This document shows positions 42,989 through 51,297 of a DNA stretch of 64,000 nucleotides, piece by piece. The notes under the pieces were generated by a model that was not told the DNA's origin, did not search any database, and was given only the letters and a program-made list of their open reading frames with translations. The position numbers and the translations under genes were made by a program. The stretch's first letter is position 1, and each line of letters starts with the position of its first letter. Origin of the DNA: Paenibacillus chondroitinus NBRC 15376 (lineage in GTDB: Bacteria; Bacillota; Bacilli; Paenibacillales; NBRC-103111); contig NZ_BILW01000027.1 of NCBI RefSeq assembly GCF_004000765.1, positions 28,270-92,269 of the forward strand. Reading direction: 5' to 3'.

Positions 42989-43927
42989 TCAAAAATTACT
43001 AGAATTCGACATAAAATAGGATAAACCACCAGAAAGAAGTTGGTTGCGCTTTTCTTTGATCTCTTTTGCTGTTACACGCAAACGATCAACAAGACTAAAG
43101 TGAAATTGACTAAGCTCTTTCATCGATAAATCTAATGCTAGCAGCTCCTCATGATGCCTAACGGCCACCTCGCTATATCCCTCCAACCCATCACGAACAT
43201 ATATCATCTGCTTGACCCAATCAGGAGTTGGTGAAACACCTTCCGACCCTTCAACACTTCCGCGCAAAAAAGCAAGCAAACAATTATAGGAACCCTCGTC
43301 CAAATCTTCCTCCCAATCCGCCCAGTCATCAAGCATTTGCAGCGTCGCGAGCACTTGTTCTACAGCTCCCGTCACAGCGGGGATCAGCTCAGCTTGACCT
43401 GCGAGGAGCAGAGCTCCAGTGCTGGCGTTTTTGACAGGACTGGCTTTCCAGGCAACCTTTCTTTTGTCTGTATGAAAGTAATCGCCACTCGGCTCGCCGG
43501 CTACTGCGTCGGCCCATTCCAGCACGTAAGTCTCGTAATAATGCCAGAAAGGGGATTGCGGCGGGAACAAGGCGCGATACATCATTTGAAATTGCAATTG
43601 AAATAAGTTCGCAAGCGGGAGCTTGTCCTTATGCGCTCCCTTGGTAGAATCCATAATGTCATCTACCACAAAGTAATAGAGCATAACGAAAACGTTAGCT
43701 GAGCTCAGCTTTTTGACCACTTCAGTCGGCAGCTGAGTTATTTCCTGTATCCAATAGGGAAGCAGATAGCAGATGTAATTTTTCGTGCTCTTTTCCTGAC
43801 GCGCGTCAAATTTAGCGAAGTAGGCTAGTCCGTGATGATTCAGCGGTTCCGGAAATGCGCGAATAAGATGCTCCGCTTCTCCGAATACCTCATCCATACT
43901 TTCCTTATGAGCAGAGAACCAATCCAT
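42989..43927 (-). CDS. Class I isoprenoid synthase-like enzyme
   Basis: A 312-aa all-helical protein. The aspartate-rich DDIMD (residues 89-93) matches the Mg-diphosphate-binding DDxxD motif of class I prenyl/terpene synthases. A second acidic cluster, DDWADWEEDLDEGSYN (200-215), lies where the second Mg site is expected. It diverges strongly from housekeeping FPP/GGPP synthases. It could condense or cyclise isoprenyl diphosphates, or be a non-canonical member. It is 285 bp upstream of the NHLP-peptide gene and divergent from ohrR, with a shared operator-like repeat. Confidence 0.75.
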   Translation of the reverse strand: MDWFSAHKESMDEVFGEAEHLIRAFPEPLNHHGLAYFAKFDARQEKSTKNYICYLLPYWIQEITQLPTEVVKKLSSANVFVMLYYFVVDDIMDSTKGAHKDKLPLANLFQLQFQMMYRALFPPQSPFWHYYETYVLEWADAVAGEPSGDYFHTDKRKVAWKASPVKNASTGALLLAGQAELIPAVTGAVEQVLATLQMLDDWADWEEDLDEGSYNCLLAFLRGSVEGSEGVSPTPDWVKQMIYVRDGLEGYSEVAVRHHEELLALDLSMKELSQFHFSLVDRLRVTAKEIKEKRNQLLSGGLSYFMSNSSNF

Positions 43928-43949
43928 AGGTCATATTCCCCTTTATTGG

Positions 43950-43965
43950 TATATATTTGAAACAA
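43950..43965 (+). promoter_or_regulatory. Operator-like site upstream of the isoprenoid-synthase gene
   Basis: TATATATTTGAAACAA matches 14 of 16 bases of the site at 44079-44094. It sits about 22 bp upstream of the synthase start, probably in its promoter or 5' leader. A shared OhrR-type operator is inferred. Confidence 0.45.
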
Positions 43966-44057
43966 GCGTAGCATGAATACAGCGCGGAGACAATTCCTTT
44001 TTAAACCCTGTCGTATCAACGCTTAGCAACATTTATGGACTTATCTGACTATTCGCA

Positions 44058-44096
44058 TTGACAGTAGGGTTATTTTTATATACATTTGAAGCAAAT
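44058..44096 (+). promoter_or_regulatory. ohrR-like promoter with palindromic operator
   Basis: TTGACA (44058-44063), 17-bp spacer, TACATT (44081-44086). The perfect palindrome ATTTG-AAG-CAAAT (44084-44096) overlaps the -10 box, the usual place for MarR-family autorepression. Confidence 0.65.
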
Positions 44097-44135
44097 CGAT
44101 TGTTCGCAATATGAATGAGAAAGGAAGCCGATCGT

Positions 44136-44582
44136 ATGAGCACCAATGAAGAATTATTAAAACTTGATAATCAGCTCTGCTTTAGTTTATACGCCAGTTC
44201 GAGAGCTATTACACGGATGTATCGTCCTTTTCTGGAAGACTTGGGAATTACCTATCCGCAGTATTTGGTGCTGCTCGTTCTGTGGGATCAAAAAGAGAGC
44301 ACCGTCAAGGAGCTCAGCGAGAAGCTGGATCTGGATTCAGGCACGTTGACGCCGATGCTCAAACGGATGGAGACTCAGAAGTTGGTAGAGCGGAAAAGGT
44401 CTATCGAAGATGAGCGTGTTGTGAACATTGTGATTACGGAAACGGGACTCGCGCTTTATGAAAAAGCATTTTGCATCCCGCAGACGCTGCTTGAATCCAG
44501 TGGGTTGTCCCTGGAAGAAATTCATAATTTCAATGTACAGTTGAAACGTATCATTAACAGTGTAAACGCATCAACGAAATGA
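44136..44582 (+). CDS. ohrR: OhrR-type MarR-family peroxide-sensing regulator
   Basis: A 148-aa winged-helix regulator of the one-Cys OhrR group. The peroxide-sensing Cys15 is in LDNQLCFSLYASSR, as in B. subtilis OhrR, followed by the DNA-binding wing region LDSGTLTPMLKRMETQKLV and RSIEDERVV. Oxidation of this Cys releases the operator (known for the family). No ohr peroxidase gene is nearby; instead it faces the isoprenoid-synthase gene across matching operator-like sites. Start ATG 44136 after GAAAGGAAG. Downstream is a tautomerase-like gene. Confidence 0.88.
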   Translation: MSTNEELLKLDNQLCFSLYASSRAITRMYRPFLEDLGITYPQYLVLLVLWDQKESTVKELSEKLDLDSGTLTPMLKRMETQKLVERKRSIEDERVVNIVITETGLALYEKAFCIPQTLLESSGLSLEEIHNFNVQLKRIINSVNASTK

Positions 44583-44618
44583 GAAGCCGAATGGCGATAA
44601 GGGATTGGAGTTTGGAGC

Positions 44619-44948
44619 ATGCCTAGATTAACGTTCAGAGGAGTAACGATTGAACAAGTTTGTGGAATGAGTGAGAACTTAGTTGAGCAGCTTGCGGCGA
44701 TCTGCGAGTGTGACAGCGATAATTTTACGCTGGAGTGTATCCAGCATCCGGCTATATTCGGCGGTAAAATTGTGCCCGCTTACCCGTTTGTTGAAGTCGC
44801 CTGGTTTGAAAGAGGGGACGAGATCAGGGATGCCGTCGCTGCGGCAGTTACGACCCATGTCCTTGGGCTTGGCTTGCCTGAGGTTGAAGTTGCTTTTACG
44901 ACCTACAGCAAGGATGCGTATTACAGCAACGGAACTTCATTTAAGTGA
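44619..44948 (+). CDS. DUF1904-family protein (tautomerase-like)
   Basis: A 109-aa protein beginning MPRLTFRG. It has the pattern of DUF1904, a family with the 4-oxalocrotonate tautomerase/MIF-like fold in which Pro2 (after Met removal) could be catalytic. The typical WFERGDE.RD and VAFTTYSKDAYYSNG segments are present. Function has not been established for the family. It is 36 nt after ohrR and 9 nt before the AEC transporter gene, so probably co-transcribed. Confidence 0.8.
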   Translation: MPRLTFRGVTIEQVCGMSENLVEQLAAICECDSDNFTLECIQHPAIFGGKIVPAYPFVEVAWFERGDEIRDAVAAAVTTHVLGLGLPEVEVAFTTYSKDAYYSNGTSFK

Positions 44949-44957
44949 GGAACAGAA

Positions 44958-45878
44958 ATGAGTTATTTTATTTATATTCTAATTAATAATATTGTGCCGA
45001 TTTCGATCATGATCGCGATTGGCGCAGTCATGTATCGTGCCTTTCATCTTGATATTAAAACGTTATCCAAGCTCAATTTCTATGTGTTTTCTCCTGCAAT
45101 CGTTTTCGTTAAACTGTATGAGTCTGAAATGAACCTGAATGTCATTCTGCAAGTCCTTTTGTTTTTCGCTTTGTTTTTCAGTCTTCTGTTTGCAGTGATT
45201 GAGATCTATATACGCATTAAGAAAATGAAGCGGGGCATGCGGATCGCCATGAGAAACAGCGTTATTTTCTATAATAGTGCGAACTATGCGCTGCCGCTTA
45301 ATCAAACCGTATTCGGCGGGAATGCCTATACGCTTTCCATCCAAATTATTATCATGATTATGCAAAATTTGATCCCTAACACGTACGGCATTTACACGTT
45401 AAATGCCCACAAATCCACCTGGAAGGCAACAATGAAGACGATCTTGTCTTTACCTGTTATTTATGCCATTCCGGTTGCTCTATTGCTGAGATACTTTCAT
45501 TTGCCCGTCCCGTCGTCCATTCATCTGCCGCTGACGTACATATCCAATGCCTTCATGGCAACTGCGCTCTTGACACTTGGCGTACAGCTTGGCGGGATGA
45601 AGTGGGAATTTCACTTCTCGAATGTGGCTGTTTCGAATATTTTACGGCTGATTGCGGGGCCATTGCTCGGATTTTTGGTCGTGTGGATGCTTGGAATCAA
45701 TGGTCTGACCGCACAGGCGCTAGTTCTTTCATGTGCTGTGCCGACCTCTCTTAGCAGTGTGCTGCTCGCGATTGAGTATGAGAATGAACCGGAGTTTTCT
45801 TCACAGGCCGTGTTTACCTCCACCTTGTTTAGTATGTTTACTATTCCTGTTGTCATCTATTTTACGGGTTTTCTGTGA
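44958..45878 (+). CDS. AEC (auxin efflux carrier) family transporter
   Basis: A 306-aa membrane protein with about ten hydrophobic helices in two halves. Features include NFYVFSPAIVFVKLYES near the N-terminus, RNSVIFYNSANYALPLNQTVFGG in helix 4 and SCAVPTSLSSVLLAIEYENEPEF near the C-terminus; these match bacterial AEC carriers. The family exports carboxylates and other small anions. The substrate here is unknown. Ribosome-binding site GAGGAACAG; 9 nt after the DUF1904 gene. Confidence 0.87.
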   Translation: MSYFIYILINNIVPISIMIAIGAVMYRAFHLDIKTLSKLNFYVFSPAIVFVKLYESEMNLNVILQVLLFFALFFSLLFAVIEIYIRIKKMKRGMRIAMRNSVIFYNSANYALPLNQTVFGGNAYTLSIQIIIMIMQNLIPNTYGIYTLNAHKSTWKATMKTILSLPVIYAIPVALLLRYFHLPVPSSIHLPLTYISNAFMATALLTLGVQLGGMKWEFHFSNVAVSNILRLIAGPLLGFLVVWMLGINGLTAQALVLSCAVPTSLSSVLLAIEYENEPEFSSQAVFTSTLFSMFTIPVVIYFTGFL

Positions 45879-45970
45879 ACATTCTTGGTCATACTGAATG
45901 ATGCAGGAATTTCGACATTTTCCGGCGAATTGGTAAGTACATTTTACTAATTTAAAGGGGGCAGTTTTTG

Positions 45971-46273
45971 ATGAAGTACCAATTTTGCCAGTATGTTACG
46001 ATTGTGGACATGAATGAAGAAATTTTATCCGAGGTATTGTTTGAGCACGGGGAGTTCGAGTCTAACGCGCTTTCCATCGGTTCTTCCGTTCTGATTTATC
46101 AGTTGGGACTCAAGCAATTCGAGGTCGTTTATGACAAAAGAGAAGGCAAAATAGCCCGCAATAAAATTGTAGATATTGAGATCGATTTAATTACACATCC
46201 GACAGTCACGAAGGTTTACCTGGAGCCAGTACGCCTGATCGTTGGGCAGCATGATATCGGTGAAGTGGAATAA
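45971..46273 (+). CDS. Hypothetical protein, 100 aa
   Basis: A short acidic, beta-rich protein starting KYQFCQYVTIVDMNEEIL, with no signal peptide or membrane helix. I do not recognise a family. ATG 45971 is preferred (TTG 45968 adjacent) after AAAGGGGGC. It is 34 nt before the DUF423 gene and probably shares its transcript. The sequence VKIVDIEIDLIT-like strands suggest a small barrel or sheet, nothing more. Confidence 0.65.
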   Translation: MKYQFCQYVTIVDMNEEILSEVLFEHGEFESNALSIGSSVLIYQLGLKQFEVVYDKREGKIARNKIVDIEIDLITHPTVTKVYLEPVRLIVGQHDIGEVE

Positions 46274-46306
46274 ATTTAAGCTTTAATGAAGGGAAGTTTG
46301 GAAACG

Positions 46307-46675
46307 ATGATGAAACTTTTTGTGCTGATCGGCAGCTTGAACGCGTTTCTTTCTGTTGCATTGGGCGCTTTCGGGGCACATATCTTGAAACAAAAATTAA
46401 CGCCTGACAAACTAGAGGTTTTTCAAACCGGTGTGCATTATCACATGATTCATGCGGTTGCGTTAATCGCCATTGCCATTTTGTCAGACAAGCTTGGGAA
46501 CACTTCGATGGTGAATGCTTCCGGATGGGCGATTTTTATCGGAATCATCTTATTCTCGGGCAGCCTATATGCGCTTAGCTTGACAGGAATCAAATTTTTT
46601 GGACCGATTACACCGCTTGGCGGCTTGAGTTTCTTAGTGGGATGGATTTTGCTGGCGATTGCCGCTCTAAAATAA
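46307..46675 (+). CDS. DUF423 family membrane protein (YwdK-like)
   Basis: A 122-aa membrane protein with four hydrophobic helices. The signature ALGAFGAHILKQKL after helix 1 and VHYHMIHAVALI in helix 2 is typical of DUF423 (B. subtilis YwdK, E. coli YgdD). No function is established. ATG 46307 chosen because the family starts near MKLF; ATG 46286 would add seven residues without a ribosome-binding site. Confidence 0.88.
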   Translation: MMKLFVLIGSLNAFLSVALGAFGAHILKQKLTPDKLEVFQTGVHYHMIHAVALIAIAILSDKLGNTSMVNASGWAIFIGIILFSGSLYALSLTGIKFFGPITPLGGLSFLVGWILLAIAALK

Positions 46676-46684
46676 TAAAATTGG

Positions 46685-46713
46685 AAAGAGTCGGGAAATT
46701 CCGACTCTTTTTT
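46685..46713 (+). terminator. Terminator after the DUF423 gene
   Basis: AAAGAGTCGG / CCGACTCTTT stem around GAAATT, followed by TTTCTTTATTTTG. Confidence 0.88.
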
Positions 46714-46830
46714 CTTTATTTTGTGCCCTATTTGCAGGAAAAGCTCGACTTATGTAGAAAGTAGTAGATAACGCAAATGGTTTTAGAATACATATTGATT
46801 TTCCCATAGGTGTCGGATGAATCACACAAG

Positions 46831-46857
46831 GAAACAAGTGAAGTGCGGGCTTGTTTC
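46831..46857 (+). other. Hairpin in the leader of the GGDEF/EAL gene
   Basis: GAAACAAG pairs with CTTGTTTC across an 11-nt loop, followed by TTTCATT. It lies 105 bp before the GGDEF/EAL start. It could be an attenuator; no GEMM (c-di-GMP) riboswitch consensus was seen in this 286-bp gap. Confidence 0.35.
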
Positions 46858-46961
46858 TTTCATTGCGGCAAATTCGTTATGAAGATTAAGCGGGAGAAGG
46901 AACGGTAGTCCGTGCGACGCTTCCTATTACCTAGAGTGAGATTGTAAGAGGAGGCAAATTT

Positions 46962-48812
46962 GTGAAAAACCGGCTCTATATTGGCGGATATTTGATTGTC
47001 GCCATATTCGTAAGCCTTTACGTAAAGCCGTATGCTGTATGGATATGCGTTTTAGCCGCCCTGCCGCTGTTTATTCAGCTGTTGAGAAAAGAAAGGGACG
47101 TACAGCACTTATCAAAATCAGCTCTGCAGCATCACTCCTATCAGTATGTGCTGGATTCCTTATTTGAGCATAATCCGAATGCGATTGGCATTTTTGACCA
47201 AGAAGGGAAATTCATCCGGATTAATGCAGCGGCAGAAACGATCCTCGGATATTCGGCATCGGAATTGCTGGAGAAACGTTTCAGCCATTTTGTAACGCAA
47301 GAGCAGTATGAACTGACGATCAGCCAACTTCAACTGGCAACGGATGGAGAGCCGCTTACCTTTGAAACTTCTGTGTCTCATAAAAGCGGTTATCGGGTTG
47401 ACTTGCATGCAACAGCCGTTCCCGTTCAACTGAGCACGGATGCCATGGGCTTTATCCTCATTTGCCAGGATATTACAGAACGTAAGCGCAGCGATGAACA
47501 AGTCCGTTATATGGCATATTACGATGACATGACGGGGCTGCCGAATCGGCGTATGTTTAGGGACCATCTGAATGAGCGATTGAGCCTGGCCAGATCAGCG
47601 GGGCAGCAGATCGCCGTCTTTTATCTGGATATCGATAGGTTCAAATTAGTCAACGATAGCTTCGGTTACGATTACGGCAACATGATGCTACTGCAGCTTG
47701 CTGAACGCTTCACAAGATGCATTACCGAAAATGATTATTTGGCACGGACCGAAGGCGATGAGTTTGCTTTTTTCTATACGAATGTCGCTGACTCCAATGA
47801 TGTCATTGCTGTTATCGCAGAGATTAATCGCGTGCTGGAGAAACCATTTGTTCTTGAGCAATACGAGCTGCATGTTACAGCAAGTATTGGTGTCGCCATC
47901 TCTACGGCAGATGAGGAAGATGCAGATACACTGATGAAGTATGCCGATATCGCACTCGCTAGAGCGAAAGAGAAAGGGCGAAACGATTTCCAGATTTTCA
48001 ACGCGGATATGAAATCCGTATCCATCAATCGCCTCAAGTTGGAGAATGAACTCCGCAGAGCGATCGCCTTGGAGGAGTTTGTTTTATTCTATCAACCACA
48101 GGTTGATATTGAGACAGGACGCATTGTCGGTGTAGAGGCGTTGATTCGCTGGAATCACCCGGAGAAAGGGCTGATCTCGCCGAACTATTTCATATCCTTT
48201 GCAGAAGAGTCCGGTTTGATCGTACCGATCGGAGAATGGGTGCTGCGCGCGGCATGTAAGCAAAATAAAGCCTGGCAAAATCAAGGCTTCTCCCCTATGC
48301 CGATTTCCGTGAATTTATCCATGCGGCAGTTTTTCCAACACAATCTGAAAGGCAAGATCTCTCATGTGTTGGAGCAAACGGGGCTTGATCCGCAGTATTT
48401 GGAGCTTGAAATTACGGAAAGCATGACAATGGATGTCGATCACGCGATTCAATCTCTGCTTGAGCTCAAAGAGCTGGGTGTTAACGTGAGCATTGATGAT
48501 TTCGGGACCGGCTACAGTTCCTTATATTATTTGAAAAAGTTTCCGATTGATAAGTTGAAAATAGATCGTTCCTTTGTCCGTGATATTATGGTGGATCCCA
48601 ACGACGCGGCTATCGTAACAACGATTATCGCCATGACGCGCCATCTGAATTTGAAAGTCATTGCGGAAGGTGTAGAAACGGAAGAGCAGCTGCACTTCCT
48701 GCATCAGAACCGCTGCAATGAAGTACAGGGCTATTGGTTCAGCCCGCCTGTGAACGCCGTCCAGCTGGAGAATATGCTAAGCCATGGCGTGCATGCCGCG
48801 GCTTCGGGTTAA
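46962..48812 (+). CDS. PAS-GGDEF-EAL cyclic-di-GMP enzyme
   Basis: A 616-aa membrane protein: two hydrophobic segments (about 5-45), a PAS domain (about 60-175), GGDEF (about 180-340) and EAL (about 350-605). The GGDEF motif reads EGDEF (RTEGDEFAFF), so cyclase activity is uncertain. The EAL domain has VEALIRW, the ETTE-type LEITES, DDFGTGYSSL and the later EGVE, which supports an active phosphodiesterase. It probably tunes c-di-GMP (motility, biofilm) in response to the PAS ligand. GTG start after AGGAGG. No partner gene adjacent. Confidence 0.9.
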   Translation: MKNRLYIGGYLIVAIFVSLYVKPYAVWICVLAALPLFIQLLRKERDVQHLSKSALQHHSYQYVLDSLFEHNPNAIGIFDQEGKFIRINAAAETILGYSASELLEKRFSHFVTQEQYELTISQLQLATDGEPLTFETSVSHKSGYRVDLHATAVPVQLSTDAMGFILICQDITERKRSDEQVRYMAYYDDMTGLPNRRMFRDHLNERLSLARSAGQQIAVFYLDIDRFKLVNDSFGYDYGNMMLLQLAERFTRCITENDYLARTEGDEFAFFYTNVADSNDVIAVIAEINRVLEKPFVLEQYELHVTASIGVAISTADEEDADTLMKYADIALARAKEKGRNDFQIFNADMKSVSINRLKLENELRRAIALEEFVLFYQPQVDIETGRIVGVEALIRWNHPEKGLISPNYFISFAEESGLIVPIGEWVLRAACKQNKAWQNQGFSPMPISVNLSMRQFFQHNLKGKISHVLEQTGLDPQYLELEITESMTMDVDHAIQSLLELKELGVNVSIDDFGTGYSSLYYLKKFPIDKLKIDRSFVRDIMVDPNDAAIVTTIIAMTRHLNLKVIAEGVETEEQLHFLHQNRCNEVQGYWFSPPVNAVQLENMLSHGVHAAASG

Positions 48813-48857
48813 GTCAAAGAGGATGTTCCTGGTCGATCAGGGAACATCCTCTTTGAC
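48813..48857. terminator. Long bidirectional terminator
   Basis: GTCAAAGAGGATGTTCC and its exact complement form a 17-bp stem between two convergent genes. Confidence 0.8.
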
Positions 48858-49355
48858 TTAATAAGCGACGTAATCGTCGATTTCATTCAGTTTAAATGAG
48901 TAAACCTTCTTCTCATCCACATGATACACGGCAACGTTTTGATTGCTGCTGTCATAATTCAAAATCCGGCAGGGAAGATTGAGCTTAATGCCCTGACCTT
49001 TGATAACGGTTAGCCGAATCAATGTGTTGTTAGCTTTGAAGCCTTCTAGCTGTGTGATAATGTGATCGGCCGCTCCGCTTGGCGCTGTCGACGTTATCGG
49101 TGGTGCGGGAGCTGCAGGCGGGGGAGAAGTTACTGCCTTTTTGCCAGTATATGAAGGAGGCGTGCTCTCTTTTTTCGTTGTATTCATTTCAATTAGCTTA
49201 CCGAGCTCGATGCCCTTGAGGATTTTGTAATCTTTGACCGTCTGTGCGTTAAGAAGATGTAGGAGCTTTTCCATCGCAAGACCATTTGTAGCCTCTTCAA
49301 TTAAAATTTCTACAGTGAATAAGTGACCTGTGTGGTTCTGTTTACCTTGACTCAT
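48858..49355 (-). CDS. Unknown two-part protein with Pro/Ala linker
   Basis: A 165-aa protein I do not recognise. Residues 1-58 form one compact part (NHTGHLFTVEILIEEATNG...LLNAQTVKDYKIL). Residues 60-92 are a T/P/S/A-rich linker (SPPPAAPAPPITST). Residues 93-165 form a beta-rich domain (GFKANNTLIRLTVIKGQGIKLNLPCRILNYDS...VYHVDEKKVYSFKLNEIDDYV). No signal peptide, so it is cytoplasmic. It has a very good ribosome-binding site (GGAGG, 4 nt from ATG). The C-terminal barrel-like pattern could bind RNA or protein; this is only a guess. Confidence 0.7.
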   Translation of the reverse strand: MSQGKQNHTGHLFTVEILIEEATNGLAMEKLLHLLNAQTVKDYKILKGIELGKLIEMNTTKKESTPPSYTGKKAVTSPPPAAPAPPITSTAPSGAADHIITQLEGFKANNTLIRLTVIKGQGIKLNLPCRILNYDSSNQNVAVYHVDEKKVYSFKLNEIDDYVAY

Positions 49356-49472
49356 ATGGCCTCCTTGCAGCCTAGAAATTGCTCATGTCCTAACTATAAC
49401 ATGTTATGATATCCAAATATAGATTGGTTTTTCATTCGTACAATTTTTTGTATACAAAAAGAGGAGGAACTT

Positions 49473-49946
49473 ATGTCAAACAAAACGAATGCCTGCCGAA
49501 TCCTCGATTCGCTCCATATTGCTTATTCGCTCCACGAATATGAATGGGATGAGGATCAGCTGGATGCCGCAACCGTTGCTGCTAAAGTGGAGCTTCAACC
49601 TAGTCAGCTGTACAAAACGCTCATCTTAAAAGGGGACAAGACAGGTGTCCTCGCAGCCTGCATTCCCGGCGACCAGGAACTGAACTTGAAGAGTCTCGCT
49701 TCCGTAAGCGGGAATAAAAAAATTGAAATGGTGCCTGTCAAAGACATTCAATCCCTTACAGGCTACATTCGGGGCGGAGTATCTCCGCTGGGGATGAAGA
49801 AGAAGTACCCCTTTTACCTGCATGCGACCGTGGAGTCCATGGAGCTGGTTAGCATCAGCGGCGGTCGTCGGGGGTTGCAGATTTTTCTGCGGGGGGAAGA
49901 TTTGGTGACCGCCTCTGAGGGGCGGTTGGTGGACATAGCTTATTAG
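49473..49946 (+). CDS. ybaK: YbaK/EbsC-type aminoacyl-tRNA deacylase
   Basis: A 157-aa YbaK/ProX-fold protein that hydrolyses mischarged tRNAs (Cys-tRNAPro in E. coli). Family features: YKTLILKGDKTGVLAACIPGDQELNLKSLA (containing the catalytic Lys region), GYIRGGVSPLGMKK and SGGRRGLQIFL. The length is normal. Ribosome-binding site AGAGGAGG. It stands alone, followed by the repeat cluster at 50.1 kb. Confidence 0.9.
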   Translation: MSNKTNACRILDSLHIAYSLHEYEWDEDQLDAATVAAKVELQPSQLYKTLILKGDKTGVLAACIPGDQELNLKSLASVSGNKKIEMVPVKDIQSLTGYIRGGVSPLGMKKKYPFYLHATVESMELVSISGGRRGLQIFLRGEDLVTASEGRLVDIAY

Positions 49947-50113
49947 ACAGAGGGACTGGGGGTTGCTCAGGAGTCTATGGGGCAGAGGCCATGCGCCGGC
50001 GAGGCAACGTGCGGCCAGATTTCGCGCGCGTTGGCTTGTGGGGGAGCTAGCGACAACGGTGTCGGAGCTAGTGAAACGCGTTAACGGAACTCATCGCCGC
50101 GGTTCGTGGAGAG

Positions 50114-50297
50114 CTAACGGACCGCAGAGCCGTTATTCTCGAAAAATGGCCCTCTTCGCAAATCTAACGGACTCCAGAGCCGCTAATTGATCAATAAGCA
50201 GCAAATTTCATGCTTTTTATGGAAATAGCAGCTGTGGAGTCCGTTAAAATTTGAAAATGGCTTATTTTCTTCGAATAAGGTCGCCTCAGTCCGTTAG
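50114..50297. repeat. Inverted-repeat element, copy A (184 bp)
   Basis: Bounded by CTAACGGAC (50114) and GTCCGTTAG (50289-50297). Inside, ATTGATCAATAAGCAGCA and GTCCGTTAAAATTTG are shared with copy B. The whole unit can fold on itself. It has no ORF with a ribosome-binding site. Confidence 0.75.
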
Positions 50298-50367
50298 CAG
50301 CCCAATAAGCGTTGCGCAACTACGTAAAACGCAAACCACCGCGTCACTCCTCCACGCTTGATTATCG

Positions 50368-50554
50368 CTAACGGACCCCACAGCCGTTATTCTCGAAAAA
50401 TGGCCCACTTTTGCAAACCTAGCGGACTCCAGAGCCGTTAATTGATCAATAAGCAGCAAAATTTCACGCTTTTCATGAGAATAGCAGCCGTGGGGTCCGT
50501 TAAAATTTGATACTGGCCTATTTTCTCCGAATAAGGGCCGCTCGGTCCGTAAAG
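50368..50554. repeat. Inverted-repeat element, copy B (187 bp)
   Basis: Starts CTAACGGAC (50368) and ends GGTCCGTAAAG. It aligns along its length with copy A, in the same orientation, 70 bp apart, with many scattered differences. Together with the flanking sequence the pair fills the 786-bp gene-free gap between ybaK and yunC. Confidence 0.75.
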
Positions 50555-50591
50555 TTTTCGTACGGCGCAAATCCCGAGCTCGTCCTGGCTC

Positions 50592-50639
50592 TCGGTCCTT
50601 AAGCACCTCGAAGTTCCATCGGTCCTTAAGCACCTCGAA
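50592..50639. repeat. 21-bp direct repeat, two copies
   Basis: An identical 21-bp sequence beginning TCGGTCCTTAAGCACC occurs at 50592-50612 and 50619-50639 (period 27 bp). It could be a local duplication or a tandem binding site; it is about 95 bp upstream of yunC. Confidence 0.7.
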
Positions 50640-50732
50640 CGACCCAAAAATTCTTTTTCCACCAAACATCACACCGTACTAGCCGCACGCGCATATACTA
50701 CCGTAAGACTGCAAAGAGGAGCTGTGCAGAGC

Positions 50733-51035
50733 ATGATGCGCGTTGAACCTATTCTCCTTGAGGGACATACTGCAATTGCGATAGAGGTTAAATTGCCCAA
50801 GACGACGCTGCTGGTAGTAACGACAGATAAAGGATACATTATGTGCGGCGCGTTAGACGTTGCATTGCTCAACGAGCGTTTGAGCGAACGCAACATTGTC
50901 GCGGCAAGAGCTACTGGCGTTCGCACGATTGAGGAGCTTCTGGAAGCTCCGCTAGAATCGGTGACGTACACGGCGGAAGACCTGGGCATTTATGCTGGCA
51001 TGACGGGAAGGGAAGCCATTTTAAAAATGATGTAA
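50733..51035 (+). CDS. yunC: YunC family protein (DUF1805)
   Basis: A 100-aa protein matching B. subtilis YunC/DUF1805: VKLPKTTLLVVTTDKGYIMCGALDVALLNERL, then GVRTIEELLEAPLESVTYTAEDLGI and GMTGREAILKM. A small mixed alpha/beta fold; biological role not established. The start is uncertain: GTG 50724, ATG 50733 or ATG 50736, with AGAGGAG at 50712-50718 favouring the first two. Terminator follows at 51072. Confidence 0.88.
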   Translation: MMRVEPILLEGHTAIAIEVKLPKTTLLVVTTDKGYIMCGALDVALLNERLSERNIVAARATGVRTIEELLEAPLESVTYTAEDLGIYAGMTGREAILKMM

Positions 51036-51071
51036 AGGTCTGCATTCGGCGACGGCAACTTACGGAAATAG

Positions 51072-51103
51072 AACGCTTCGGATCAGCAGATCCGGGCGTT
51101 TTT
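51072..51103 (+). terminator. Terminator after yunC
   Basis: AACGCTTCGGATC / GATCCGGGCGTT stem with loop AGCA, then TTTCTATTTATTTTTC. Confidence 0.82.
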
Positions 51104-51232
51104 CTATTTATTTTTCTATTTTTTATCGGCAAATTGAACAAAGGCTGTCCGTTTTCGTTGTGCAAAAAAACAAAAATGAAAGGGAAAGGCGATTTACCTG
51201 CAATTTCCTGAGTATTTTTCTAAACACAGGCG

Positions 51233-51261
51233 TTGTCATTTTATTGACCAGATGTTAAAAT
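51233..51261 (+). promoter_or_regulatory. Sigma-A promoter of the amino-acid importer operon
   Basis: TTGTCA (51233-51238), 17-bp spacer, TAAAAT (51256-51261), 37 bp before the ATG at 51298. Confidence 0.68.
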
Positions 51262-51297
51262 ATGATTCGTTCCATACATAGCACGGGGGGAATTTTA

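Noticed and set aside
46714..46961. c-di-GMP riboswitch before the GGDEF/EAL gene
   Set aside because: A hairpin exists but the conserved GEMM core sequences are not seen.
50114..50554. CRISPR array
   Set aside because: Only two long (about 185 bp), imperfect, self-complementary units; no short regular repeats, spacers or cas genes.
50286..50672. 128-codon minus-strand frame across the repeat cluster
   Set aside because: Translation consists of the repeat sequences; no ribosome-binding site and the two copies are not in matching frames.
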